Assembly (NCBI RefSeq): GCF_015864575.1
Contig: NZ_JADYWW010000001.1
Coordinates: 1,635,719-1,699,718 of the forward strand
Origin: Salinibacterium sp. SWN248
GTDB taxonomy: Bacteria > Actinomycetota > Actinomycetes > Actinomycetales > Microbacteriaceae
Direction of reading: 5' to 3'
DNA length: 64,000 nucleotides
Both the position numbers and the translations under genes were made by a program. Within the stretch, counting starts at the first letter, position 1. Each line of letters starts with the position of its first letter. The notes beneath the pieces were generated by a model that was not told the DNA's origin, did no database searches, and was given only the letters and a program-made list of their open reading frames with translations. Of the stretch, positions 1-7,775 are shown piece after piece.

Positions 1-45
1 ATCATTCAGGGGCAGGGTCTCGACCGGGACCGCATCGACATTTAG
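1..45 (+). CDS. Possible 3' end of an upstream plus-strand gene
   Basis: Reading frame 1 is open from the window edge and ends in TAG at 43-45, leaving about 14 residues ending in RDRIDI. The hairpin at 103-145 lies between this stop and the convergent topoisomerase gene, as expected for the end of a real gene. Fourteen residues are too few to name a family. A type II topoisomerase B subunit (parE) would fit as a partner of the neighbouring A subunit, but that is inference from context only. The stretch from 46 to 102 shows nothing else recognisable. Confidence 0.3.
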   Translation: MIQGQGLDRDRIDI

Positions 46-102
46 TTGCCAAGCGGATGCGGGGCGTCGTCGACGGCCCGGCACTGATGGTGAACGAAGC
101 AG

Positions 103-145
103 CGAGAGGGCTGCCCTCTGAATCAATCAGGTGGCAGCCCTCTCG
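103..145 (-). terminator. Bidirectional-type hairpin terminator
   Basis: A perfect 13-bp inverted repeat (CGAGAGGGCTGCC with its complement) encloses a 17-nt loop. It lies 40 bp beyond the stop of the minus-strand topoisomerase gene. The T-tract is weak on either side, so termination is inferred from stem strength and from the position between converging genes. Confidence 0.6.
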
Positions 146-185
146 GACGTGCGGCTGTGTCTGTTGCTGCTCGGAGCCAGCGGTC

Positions 186-2645
186 CTACGGCGTAGTGCC
201 GATGGACCCGATGACGCTGTCGAGTGGCATGCCTGAGCCGTCTCGCTTGGTACGTTCGGTCGGCAGCTGGCGCACGGCACCATCCGGGCCGACCGCCGTT
301 GCCGGGACTGCTCCGACCCACGCCAGGGTGAGCACATCTTCGCCCTTGAGCAGAGAATGCGCCCGCACTCCGCCGGTGCCGCGGCCTTTTGCTGGGAACT
401 GGGAAAACTCACTGAGCTTCACCCGGCCCGGATCTGTGCCCGGGATAGTGACGCTTGAGCCTGAGATCGTGACGGCAACGTTTTCGGAGTCAGCATCCAG
501 TGCGTCGAAGAAGATTACTTCGGCACCAGAACTGACCCGCACACCTGCCATGCCGCCGGCGCTCAGCCCCTGAGGGCGAACAGCGGACGCCGCAAAGTGC
601 AGCAGTTGAGTGTCGGAGGTGACAAACGTTAGCTCTGCGTCGTCGGCGCTGTGAGCCGCACCCACGAGTTCGTCTCCCGGCTTGAGCGAGATGATCTCGA
701 AGTCCGGTTTTGACGGCCAGATGCCCGGTGTGACGCGTTTGACGGTGCCTTGGCGAGTAGCGAGAGCAACGGGCTGATCACTCTCTAGCGACACAATCGC
801 CAACACACGATCTTTCTTGTCGAGCGTCAAGTACTCACTAATCTTGGCACCGGCACCGAGCTGAACAGAACTCGTTGGCACGTTGGGTAGGTCTATTGCA
901 GTGAAGCGGATGAGTCGGCCGCGGTTCGTGATCGCACCGATCTCAGTGCGGCTTGTCGTTGTCACGCGCGAACGGATTGCGTCGTGCTTCGATCGACGTG
1001 ACCCGGCCAAAACGGTGTCGCCCTCGCTGATTCCGACTCGAATGATTCGACCTGTTGTCGAGAGCAGCACCACGCACGGCTCGTCGGCGATCTCAAGCAC
1101 TGGCTGGTTCTTGCGCGCAGCTGCACGTGATGTTGTGGCGATGGAGGCAGGAGCTTCTGTCAGCAGCGTGCGTCGCGGTGTTCCAAATTTCTCCGCCACG
1201 GCGTCGAGTTCGTTTCCGACGAGTGCTCGGATGAGAGTCTCATCGGCGAGCAAGGCCTGAAGTCGAGCGATCTCGGCTCGAAGTTTCTCTGCCTCGGCTT
1301 CCAGCTCGATGCGGCTGAATTTGGTGAGTCGACGCAGGCGCAGCTCAAGAATGTACTCGGCTTGCAACTCGCTCAGATCAAAGACCTCGCGCAGGCGTGT
1401 GCGAGCTTGATCGCTGTCGTCACTCTGACGAATGACCTGGATCACTTCGTCGATGTCGACGATCGCGATCAGCAAGCCTTCGACCAAGTGCAGGCGTTCG
1501 AGGTGACGAGCAAGGCGATACTTGCTTCGACGAGTGACCACCTGAAGGCGGTGCTTCAAAAAGACTTCCAGCAGGGCTTTCAGCCCGAGCGTCTGCGGGC
1601 GCCCATCGACGAGAGTGACCGCATTGATGCTGAAGTTGTCTTCGAGCGGAGTCAGGCGGTAAAGCTGCTCGAGTACGGCATCCGGACTGAAACCGGTCTT
1701 GATGCCAATGACGAGGCGCAGCCCGTGGTTACGGTCGGTGAGATCTGTGACATCAGAGATGCCGACAATTTTCTTGTTGTTGACGCCATCCTTGATCTTT
1801 TCAATGACGCGTTCGGGGCCAACCAAGTACGGCAGCTCGGTAACGACGAGTCCCATCTTGCGGGCAGTGATTGACTCCACGGTTACGGTGGCACGAGTCT
1901 TGAATGCACCACGACCGTTCGCGTAGGCGTCTTTTACGCCGCTGAGGCCAATGATCCTTCCTCCGGTGGGGAGGTCGGGGCCGGGCACAAACTGCATCAG
2001 CTCTTCGAGCGTGGCGTCGGGGTGCGCGAGCAGATGCCGCGCCGCCCCCACGACCTCAATGAGATTGTGCGGTGCCATATTGGTGGCCATACCAACAGCG
2101 ATACCGCTGGCGCCATTGACCAAAAGGTTGGGGAAGGCTGCGGGCAACACTTCGGGCTGCGTAGTCGAGTTGTCGTAGTTGGGAACGAAGTCGACAACGT
2201 CTTCATCGAGATCGTCCGTCATGGCGATCGCGGACGCTTGCAGGCGTGCTTCGGTGTACCGCGGTGCAGCGGGGCCGTCATCCAGCGAACCAAAGTTGCC
2301 GTGGCCATCGATGAGGGGCACTCGCAGGATGAAACTCTGCGTCAGACGCACCATGGCGTCATAAATGGAGGCATCACCGTGTGGGTGCAGCTTTCCCATG
2401 ACGTCGCCAACAACGCGAGACGACTTGACGTGGCCCTTTTCGGGGCGCAGGCCCATCTCGCTCATTTGGTAGAGGATGCGCCGTTGCACGGGCTTCAAAC
2501 CATCGCGGGCATCGGGAAGGGCGCGCGAGTAAATGACGGAGTACGCGTACTCCAAAAACGAGCCCTGCATCTCAGTCGTGACATCGATGTCTTCGATGCG
2601 TTCGCCGGCGGGGGAGTCTGGGGTGGGTTTCGTGGGAGTAGCCAT
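186..2645 (-). CDS. parC: DNA topoisomerase IV subunit A (ParC-like)
   Basis: A type IIA topoisomerase breakage-reunion subunit of 819 aa. It cuts and rejoins DNA and, with the B subunit, decatenates replicated chromosomes. The N-terminal half carries the winged-helix region with KLHPHGD near residue 85 and the active-site tyrosine in PAAPRYTEA (Tyr130). The C-terminal third is the beta-pinwheel. I see no canonical GyrA box (QRRGGKG) in blade 1, which favours a ParC/topoisomerase IV role over gyrase. The start is the ATG at 2645, 12 bp from the divergent phosphatase gene. Whether it is gyrA or parC would be settled by finding the second A subunit elsewhere in the genome. Confidence 0.9.
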   Translation of the reverse strand: MATPTKPTPDSPAGERIEDIDVTTEMQGSFLEYAYSVIYSRALPDARDGLKPVQRRILYQMSEMGLRPEKGHVKSSRVVGDVMGKLHPHGDASIYDAMVRLTQSFILRVPLIDGHGNFGSLDDGPAAPRYTEARLQASAIAMTDDLDEDVVDFVPNYDNSTTQPEVLPAAFPNLLVNGASGIAVGMATNMAPHNLIEVVGAARHLLAHPDATLEELMQFVPGPDLPTGGRIIGLSGVKDAYANGRGAFKTRATVTVESITARKMGLVVTELPYLVGPERVIEKIKDGVNNKKIVGISDVTDLTDRNHGLRLVIGIKTGFSPDAVLEQLYRLTPLEDNFSINAVTLVDGRPQTLGLKALLEVFLKHRLQVVTRRSKYRLARHLERLHLVEGLLIAIVDIDEVIQVIRQSDDSDQARTRLREVFDLSELQAEYILELRLRRLTKFSRIELEAEAEKLRAEIARLQALLADETLIRALVGNELDAVAEKFGTPRRTLLTEAPASIATTSRAAARKNQPVLEIADEPCVVLLSTTGRIIRVGISEGDTVLAGSRRSKHDAIRSRVTTTSRTEIGAITNRGRLIRFTAIDLPNVPTSSVQLGAGAKISEYLTLDKKDRVLAIVSLESDQPVALATRQGTVKRVTPGIWPSKPDFEIISLKPGDELVGAAHSADDAELTFVTSDTQLLHFAASAVRPQGLSAGGMAGVRVSSGAEVIFFDALDADSENVAVTISGSSVTIPGTDPGRVKLSEFSQFPAKGRGTGGVRAHSLLKGEDVLTLAWVGAVPATAVGPDGAVRQLPTERTKRDGSGMPLDSVIGSIGTTP

Positions 2646-2650
2646 AGGAT
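2645..2650 (+). promoter_or_regulatory. -10-like TAGGAT, leaderless spacing
   Basis: TAGGAT is followed by 7 nt and then the ATG of the phosphatase gene at 2658. Its first base is part of the parC start codon on the other strand. An AGGA within the same bases could alternatively act as a weak ribosome binding site. Confidence 0.4.
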
Positions 2651-2657
2651 TGCTCTA

Positions 2658-3797
2658 ATGTTACCGGCGCTCAACCCAGACTCAGCGAACCTTACCGATG
2701 TGTTGTCAAGTTCATTCCAGGCAATTGCGGGCGAGGAGAATCGGCTGAGCCTGCCTCCCGTGCGCCACGCCGTCGTGTTGCTCGTCGACGGCCTCGGCGC
2801 GCATAACCTCAAGGCCCGTGTGGGGCACGCGAGAACTCTGGCCGGTGCGTTCTCAAAGAGTGCCGTTATCCAGTCGGGATTCCCCACCACCACCGCGGCG
2901 GCAATAGCGAGCCTGACGACAGGCCAGCGAGCAGGACAGCATGGACTGGTGGGATACAGCGTTCTCGATGCAGGCAACGATCGTGTTATCAATCAACTCT
3001 CGGGATGGGATTCCCGCATCGACCCGGCGACGTGGCAGCGGGTGCCGACTTTGTTCGAGCGCGCTACGGAGCGCGGTTTCACTGCGGTGGCGGTCGGAGC
3101 CGCTCGCTACCGAGCTTCGGGCTTCACTCACGCGGTCTTGCGCGGTGCACGGTATGTCGCAGCGGGTTCCCTCGCCGAGCGGCTGCGTGTAGCCGTAGCG
3201 GTGGGGCACGCCAGCGCCGAGCCGTCACTCACCTATGTCTATGCGCCAGAACTCGATATGGCAGGTCATGCCAATGGCTGGCAATCACCCCAGTGGACGC
3301 ATGCGCTCGAGTCTCTTGACTCTGCGTTGGCGAGTGCCGTGCGCGAACTCACTTTCGACCAAGGGCTTCTGGTCACCGCCGATCACGGAATGATCGATGT
3401 GCCTCATGAGTCACACGTGTTATTCGACACAGCCCCTGAACTGCTCGACGGCGTCGCCTACGTTGCGGGGGAGCCGCGCTGCCTTCAGCTGCACCTCGCG
3501 CCCGAGCTCGCTGCAACAGAGCGAGCGGCGGTGCTTGATCGGTGGCAGCAGGCTGAGGGGCAACGTTCGTGGGTCACGAGCCGCGACGCTGCGATCGCTG
3601 CGGGGTGGTTCGGTGAAGTACACCCCGAAGTCACGCCACGTATCGGCGACATTATTGTCGCCGCACGCAAGGGGATCGCGTACTACGACTCCCGCGTAAC
3701 TAACAACGCTGGTCGAAAAATGGTCGGACAGCATGGATCTTGGTCAGACGAAGAGCTTCGTGTTCCGCTACTGAGATTCGGCGCCTTCGCTCGCTAA
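2658..3797 (+). CDS. Alkaline phosphatase family / nucleotide pyrophosphatase-type protein
   Basis: A 379-aa protein of the type I phosphodiesterase/nucleotide pyrophosphatase superfamily, a metal-dependent phosphohydrolase; the substrate is unknown. Metal and nucleophile motifs are in order: VDGLG (Asp44), FPTTTA (Thr77-79, nucleophile region), ELDMAGH (Asp200, His204), ADHG (Asp242, His243) and GQHG (His359). This is the full set expected for the fold. There is no signal peptide, so it is probably cytoplasmic. The frame is open far upstream, but that part is antisense to parC. ATG 2658 gives the normal family N-terminus just before the first beta strand. The stop overlaps the stop of the convergent sepH gene. 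Confidence 0.88.
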   Translation: MLPALNPDSANLTDVLSSSFQAIAGEENRLSLPPVRHAVVLLVDGLGAHNLKARVGHARTLAGAFSKSAVIQSGFPTTTAAAIASLTTGQRAGQHGLVGYSVLDAGNDRVINQLSGWDSRIDPATWQRVPTLFERATERGFTAVAVGAARYRASGFTHAVLRGARYVAAGSLAERLRVAVAVGHASAEPSLTYVYAPELDMAGHANGWQSPQWTHALESLDSALASAVRELTFDQGLLVTADHGMIDVPHESHVLFDTAPELLDGVAYVAGEPRCLQLHLAPELAATERAAVLDRWQQAEGQRSWVTSRDAAIAAGWFGEVHPEVTPRIGDIIVAARKGIAYYDSRVTNNAGRKMVGQHGSWSDEELRVPLLRFGAFAR

Positions 3798-4804
3798 GCG
3801 GGGTCTTCGTCTGGCTTCGTTCCGAAGACGATGTCGTCCCAGCTCGGCATAGCAACCCTGCGGCGCCGTGATTTCGCTGTCGGCTGGGGTGCGGTTGCTT
3901 GCGGCGGCGCTGGTGCATCGCGGCGTTGCTCTGCGGCGGGCGGATCAAGCAGGCGCATCGATGGCTCGGAACCGGATGGGGGGCTCGACTCGTCATCGTC
4001 GGATTCAAAGTTGGCCGGCTCACGTTCGCCGCGGCGACGGCGGAGAGCATCGAGCAAGTCTGCCGTCTGGTTGCCGACACCCGCTTCAGCGCTGCGGTCG
4101 CGCATTACAGGAAGTTCCGCTGGCTTGATGGGGGCGGGCTCGTCGTGGAGTTCATCAACGTCGAATGCTCCGCTGTCGAAGCGTGCGGCATCCGTATTTC
4201 CCTCAGCGGGCGCAACGGCGCGAAGTCGGGGGATAAGCGCACCGGTCGATTCGCCCTGCTGCGAGAGAGTCTTAGCTTCGTTATTGAGCGGAACAAGAGA
4301 TTGACGCTTCGGGTCGTACTGCCAACGCGCGTCGTGATCGATGCTGTTCGAGCTGAACGAAAGCTTGACTGTCCAACCATTCTCAGGATCTTTCCAGCTA
4401 GCCCAACGCTCGTCGGCGGCGTTGACATCCACAAGTCGTTCGCGGATAGCGGATCCGAAGGTGCGTGACGACGTCAGCGAGTCAGTTTCGCCCGCGACAT
4501 GGACCGGCACCCCGAGCGCAGATTTGACGACGAACTCGCGTTCAGCGACGACAGGCCCCTCGAAGCGCTCGATGTAATCGATGTCGGCTCCCGTAAGGCT
4601 CGCAACGTCCTGGGCGGACATTCCTGCCCGGATATGCGCCTGAATCTCACGGGGAGCAAGCTTGGGGCCGCTGCCTGTCTGGGCTCGGCTCTGTCGCAGA
4701 CGTGACTGCAACACGTTGTCAACGGCGAGACGGAAGCGAGTTCCGTCATTGCTCGACACGATCAGCGCACCGTCTTGTACTTCGATTACCCGAAGGTCTT
4801 CCAT
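3794..4804 (-). CDS. sepH: Septation protein SepH
   Basis: A 336-aa DUF3071/SepH family protein, an actinobacterial cell-division factor known to bind FtsZ and promote its assembly. The conserved N-terminal domain (about residues 1-110) begins MEDLRVIEVQDGA and contains a helix-turn-helix (PREIQAHIRAG to DIDYIERFEG, about 51-83). The C-terminal half is a long acidic, proline-rich disordered linker ending in a basic SRRRR patch and a short terminal segment. ATG 4804 has GGAGAAG about 9 nt upstream. It is convergent with the phosphatase gene, with stops overlapping by 4 bp. The 193-bp divergent gap to the DUF4193 gene must hold promoters for both, but I cannot place them with confidence. Confidence 0.92.
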   Translation of the reverse strand: MEDLRVIEVQDGALIVSSNDGTRFRLAVDNVLQSRLRQSRAQTGSGPKLAPREIQAHIRAGMSAQDVASLTGADIDYIERFEGPVVAEREFVVKSALGVPVHVAGETDSLTSSRTFGSAIRERLVDVNAADERWASWKDPENGWTVKLSFSSNSIDHDARWQYDPKRQSLVPLNNEAKTLSQQGESTGALIPRLRAVAPAEGNTDAARFDSGAFDVDELHDEPAPIKPAELPVMRDRSAEAGVGNQTADLLDALRRRRGEREPANFESDDDESSPPSGSEPSMRLLDPPAAEQRRDAPAPPQATAPQPTAKSRRRRVAMPSWDDIVFGTKPDEDPA

Positions 4805-5003
4805 AGTGAACTTCTCCAGCCCTCACGATTCCCTTTAGGGTCGCATGCATTGAGTGGTTTATATGGGAATAACACGCCTCCATGAACAGTTATCACAGGC
4901 GCTGCACAGTGATGCAGAATTGGCGGTTTGCAATTCGTCTCGCTTTCATGGAGACTGTGCCCGCCGATTCCGGTGATTCAACGTAAAAAAGAAGTGGATG
5001 GGC

Positions 5004-5297
5004 ATGGCCACCGACTACGACGCACCTCGTAAGACCGACGACGACTCCGAGTCGATCGAGGCTCTTAAAGAGCGTGTTCCTGACAAAATGTCGGGCTCGG
5101 TTGACGTCGACGATTCAGACAACCCGGCGAACTTTGAGCTTGCCGGCGCAGACCTTTCTGACCTGGACCTCGATGTGGTCGTTCTGCCTCCTCAGGCGGA
5201 CGAATTCACTTGCGTGAGCTGCTTCCTCGTGAAGCACCGCTCGCAGGTCGACCACACAACCAAGCTGGGCGCTATTTGCCTGGAGTGCGCAGCCTAG
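5004..5297 (+). CDS. DUF4193 small zinc-ribbon-like protein
   Basis: A 97-aa acidic protein of the actinobacterial DUF4193 family; function unknown. The N-terminus MATDYDAPRK is the family hallmark. The C-terminus carries two CxxC knuckles (CVSC and CLEC), which suggests a bound zinc. An in-frame ATG at 4998 also exists, but 5004 gives the conserved start and sits about 9 nt after GAAG. The last 26 bp overlap the convergent DUF3093 gene. Confidence 0.88.
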   Translation: MATDYDAPRKTDDDSESIEALKERVPDKMSGSVDVDDSDNPANFELAGADLSDLDLDVVVLPPQADEFTCVSCFLVKHRSQVDHTTKLGAICLECAA

Positions 5298-5727
5298 ACT
5301 GCGCGATTGCTCCAGCTAACAATTCGGGAGTGCGACTCGACAACAACCAATACGGTGTCGGGTCGCTCTCATCGAGTAGCTCAAGTTTGACCACGGGCGA
5401 GACCCACCCTCGGATCATCAGCCAGGCACGCGCATCCAGTCGCTGCCCGCGTTCGAGCGTCGCTTCGTCACCGGTGTAACTCGTGACTTCGCCGATGATG
5501 GCTATCGGCAGCCGGGCACTTCCCGCACGAAGCTCCTTGTCGTCGACAGTGATCTTTGGTGCAGACCACAGCAGGAACAGCACGATCCCGATGTAGAGCA
5601 CTGCTGCGGTGATGTATCCCACAAAGATATTGATCGGCAGGAACACCAAAATGCTCGCGGGAATGATGAGTGCGGTGCTGATGTAGAGCCACGCTGTGGG
5701 CCACAAGCGTTCACGGTAGTAAGTCAC
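5272..5727 (-). CDS. DUF3093 membrane protein
   Basis: A 151-aa protein of the actinobacterial DUF3093 family; function unknown. Two hydrophobic helices near the N-terminus (about residues 14-34 and 36-56) are followed by a soluble beta-rich domain with the typical RGWV and PYWLLSSR segments. GTG start at 5727. It converges on and overlaps the DUF4193 gene by 26 bp and is divergent from dut across a 69-bp gap. This family is very often found next to dut and DUF4193 in Actinobacteria. Confidence 0.87.
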   Translation of the reverse strand: MTYYRERLWPTAWLYISTALIIPASILVFLPINIFVGYITAAVLYIGIVLFLLWSAPKITVDDKELRAGSARLPIAIIGEVTSYTGDEATLERGQRLDARAWLMIRGWVSPVVKLELLDESDPTPYWLLSSRTPELLAGAIAQSRLRTPGK

Positions 5728-5784
5728 TCATCCATTACACACTGATTTTGCGTCGGGCGTTTCGGGCCGACTCCTTATTTGCAC

Positions 5785-5790
5785 TAGCCT
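5785..5790 (+). promoter_or_regulatory. -10-like TAGCCT, leaderless spacing, dut
   Basis: TAGCCT is separated by 6 nt from the GTG start of dut. No Shine-Dalgarno sequence is visible before that GTG, so the transcript could begin at or next to the start codon. Confidence 0.45.
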
Positions 5791-5796
5791 CGACTC

Positions 5797-6261
5797 GTGA
5801 TTGACAACGTAGAGGTGCTTATTTCAGCAGGCCAAACACCTGCGTACGCGCACCCGGGGGATGCCGGTGCTGACCTGTATTCGGCGGGTAACTACACTCT
5901 CGCCCCCGGTCAGCGCGAGACTGTCGCGACGGGCGTCTCGATCGCCCTGCCCGACGGCTATGTGGCGTTCGTGGTGCCTCGCAGCGGTCTTGCTGCCCGC
6001 CATGGCATCACGGTGGTCAATAGTCCAGGAACTGTGGATGCCGGCTACCGGGGTGAAATCCGCGTTACGTTGCTCAATACTGATAGTTCATCCACATTCG
6101 AGATTGAACCGGGCGATAGAATCGCGCAATTGATCGTTATGCCCGTTTCTCGGGCCAGATTCATTCCCGTTTCTACTCTTCCCGGAAGTCATCGCGGTGA
6201 GTCGGGCTTTGGTTCGACTGGATACCGCGCAGAGTCAACACAACAAGGAGCCACTTCGTGA
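5797..6261 (+). CDS. dut: dUTP diphosphatase
   Basis: A 154-aa trimeric-type dUTPase. It hydrolyses dUTP to dUMP and PPi, keeping uracil out of DNA and feeding thymidylate synthesis. Conserved motifs are visible: DAGADLYSA (22-30, motif I), PRSGLAARHG and the following TVDAGYRGE (61-87, motifs II/III region, catalytic Asp81), EPGDRIAQ (104-111, motif IV) and RGESGFGSTG (133-142, P-loop-like motif V that closes on the nucleotide). GTG start at 5797 without a ribosome binding site. It is the first gene of a three-gene unit whose junctions overlap by 4 bp each. Confidence 0.96.
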   Translation: MIDNVEVLISAGQTPAYAHPGDAGADLYSAGNYTLAPGQRETVATGVSIALPDGYVAFVVPRSGLAARHGITVVNSPGTVDAGYRGEIRVTLLNTDSSSTFEIEPGDRIAQLIVMPVSRARFIPVSTLPGSHRGESGFGSTGYRAESTQQGATS

Positions 6262-6866
6262 GCGACACCACTGAAACCGATCAGCCGCAGGATCACCCGA
6301 AGTCCGCGCCGGAGAATCGTGCGACTGATGGTCCTCTCGACGAAAGCGAAGCGAATGCGGTTCGCCCGTATGTCGATCTCGGTGGCGTGAAGATTCTTCC
6401 GCGTCAAGAGCTTCATTTGCGCCTCGAAGTCGAGGAAGCAAGCAAGCGCGTTGTCGCCGTTGGGCTCGACTACGCCGGTTCGACCCTCCAAATTCAACCT
6501 TTTGCTGCACCCCGGTCAAGCGGACTCTGGCACGAAATTCGTGAGCAGATCATCGATCAGGTCCACACGCAGGGTGGGACAACGAAGGTCTCTGATGGTC
6601 CTTTCGGTCCTGAGGTATTCGCTGAGATTCCTGTCGCGGGCAAGCCGGGCGAGAAGCGAATCGCGCGTTTCGTCGGAGTGGATGGCCCGCGCTGGTTCCT
6701 GCGGGGAGTAATCGCCGGTGAGGCGCTTACTAGTCCGGAAGCAGCAACTAAGATCGAAGATTTGTTCCGCTCGATTGTGGTCATCCGTGGCACTACGCCG
6801 ATGCCTCCTCGTGACCTTATCCCGCTCCACATGCCAGCAACGGGTGAGAAAGAAACTCAGGCGTGA
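6258..6866 (+). CDS. DUF3710 family protein
   Basis: A 202-aa protein of the actinobacterial DUF3710 family; function unknown. An acidic variable N-terminus (about 1-35) precedes the conserved core starting at YVDLGGVKILPRQEL, then GPFGPEVFAEIP and DGPRWFLRGVI. No membrane segment. GTG 6258 overlaps the dut stop by 4 bp, with AAGGAG about 8 nt upstream (6243-6248). Conserved co-occurrence with dut and DUF3159 suggests a shared process, but no role is established. Confidence 0.88.
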   Translation: MSDTTETDQPQDHPKSAPENRATDGPLDESEANAVRPYVDLGGVKILPRQELHLRLEVEEASKRVVAVGLDYAGSTLQIQPFAAPRSSGLWHEIREQIIDQVHTQGGTTKVSDGPFGPEVFAEIPVAGKPGEKRIARFVGVDGPRWFLRGVIAGEALTSPEAATKIEDLFRSIVVIRGTTPMPPRDLIPLHMPATGEKETQA

Positions 6867-7594
6867 GTTCGGTCGACGAACCCTCGAACGCCCCTGACGA
6901 TGATCAGGTTCCCGCGGATCCGACGGTTCGTGAAGCGCTAGCCGCGGCGGCCCGTCGTTCTGCCGTTGGCCACGTTGCACCAGGGGAAGCACCGACCTCT
7001 GGCGCTCTGCTGGCAGCAATGGGCGGAGTGCGGGGCTTGGTGGAGTCCATTTTGCCGGGGCTCGCTTTCTTGGTGATCTTCACGATCACTCAAGAGTTGG
7101 TCGCTTCCGTCGTGGCTCCCGTCATCGTAGCGTTGGGTTTCGTCGCGGTCCGTCTAGCGACGAGAACTCCGGTCTCGTCAGCGATGGTGGGTGTTGTCGG
7201 CGTTGCGCTCTCTGCAGGCCTTGCGCTTTTTACCGGCCGTGCTGAAGATAACTTTCTCCTCGGTTTCGTCATTAACGCCGTTTTTCTGGTCGCGATCGTG
7301 GTGAGCGTAATTGCACGACGACCCCTCGTTGGCCTTATCGCGGCGTTGCTGGTGCCAACCGCAGCTGATTGGCGAGAGGACAAGGCAAAGTTTCGCGTTG
7401 CACTCATCGCAACCGTGCTCTGGGCAGGCCTATTCTCAGTGCGATTGGGTATCGAACTTCCCCTTTATTTCGCCGAAGCAACCCAGGCCTTGGCGACCAT
7501 GAAGCTTCTCCTCGGCGTTCCGCTGTACGCCGCAGTGCTGTGGGTTACATGGCTTCTCATGCGCACGGCTTACGGACGCACAGCGTCCGAGTAG
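6863..7594 (+). CDS. DUF3159 membrane protein
   Basis: A 243-aa integral membrane protein of the DUF3159 family; function unknown. An acidic, alanine-rich cytoplasmic N-terminus (about 1-60) is followed by about six hydrophobic helices. The conserved loop WREDKAKFR and the helix-capping WAGLFSVRLGIELPLY are typical of the family. GTG 6863 overlaps the DUF3710 stop by 4 bp, so translation is probably coupled. Last gene of the dut unit. Confidence 0.85.
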   Translation: MSSVDEPSNAPDDDQVPADPTVREALAAAARRSAVGHVAPGEAPTSGALLAAMGGVRGLVESILPGLAFLVIFTITQELVASVVAPVIVALGFVAVRLATRTPVSSAMVGVVGVALSAGLALFTGRAEDNFLLGFVINAVFLVAIVVSVIARRPLVGLIAALLVPTAADWREDKAKFRVALIATVLWAGLFSVRLGIELPLYFAEATQALATMKLLLGVPLYAAVLWVTWLLMRTAYGRTASE

Positions 7595-7646
7595 TTCTTC
7601 ACCATCGCCGTGGCGTCGAGGCGAGCGGATGACGATGGTGTATATT

Positions 7647-7664
7647 TATCTCGACGTCAAGATA
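7647..7664. promoter_or_regulatory. 18-bp palindrome upstream of acnA, candidate operator
   Basis: TATCTCGACGTCAAGATA is a two-fold symmetric site with one mismatch per half (TATCTcGAC against TATCTtGAC). It is centred about 120 bp before the acnA start. An AT-rich TATATTTATC directly overlaps its left edge and could be a -10 region. A further dyad, CACCATCG/CGATGGTG, flanks it upstream (about 7606-7640). The regulator is unknown. Confidence 0.5.
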
Positions 7665-7775
7665 CTTTTGGCCTCGATCGCAGCGCGCTTGTTGCGATTC
7701 AGCCTTAGGCTTGCCTTGCTGGATGCAGCGCACGCTCCGCGCAAGGATTGAAGAACCGTAGCAAGGGAGATGACA

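Noticed and set aside
2022-2657. Upstream extension of the phosphatase frame
   Set aside because: This part is antisense to parC, and the phosphatase family N-terminus begins at the ATG at 2658.
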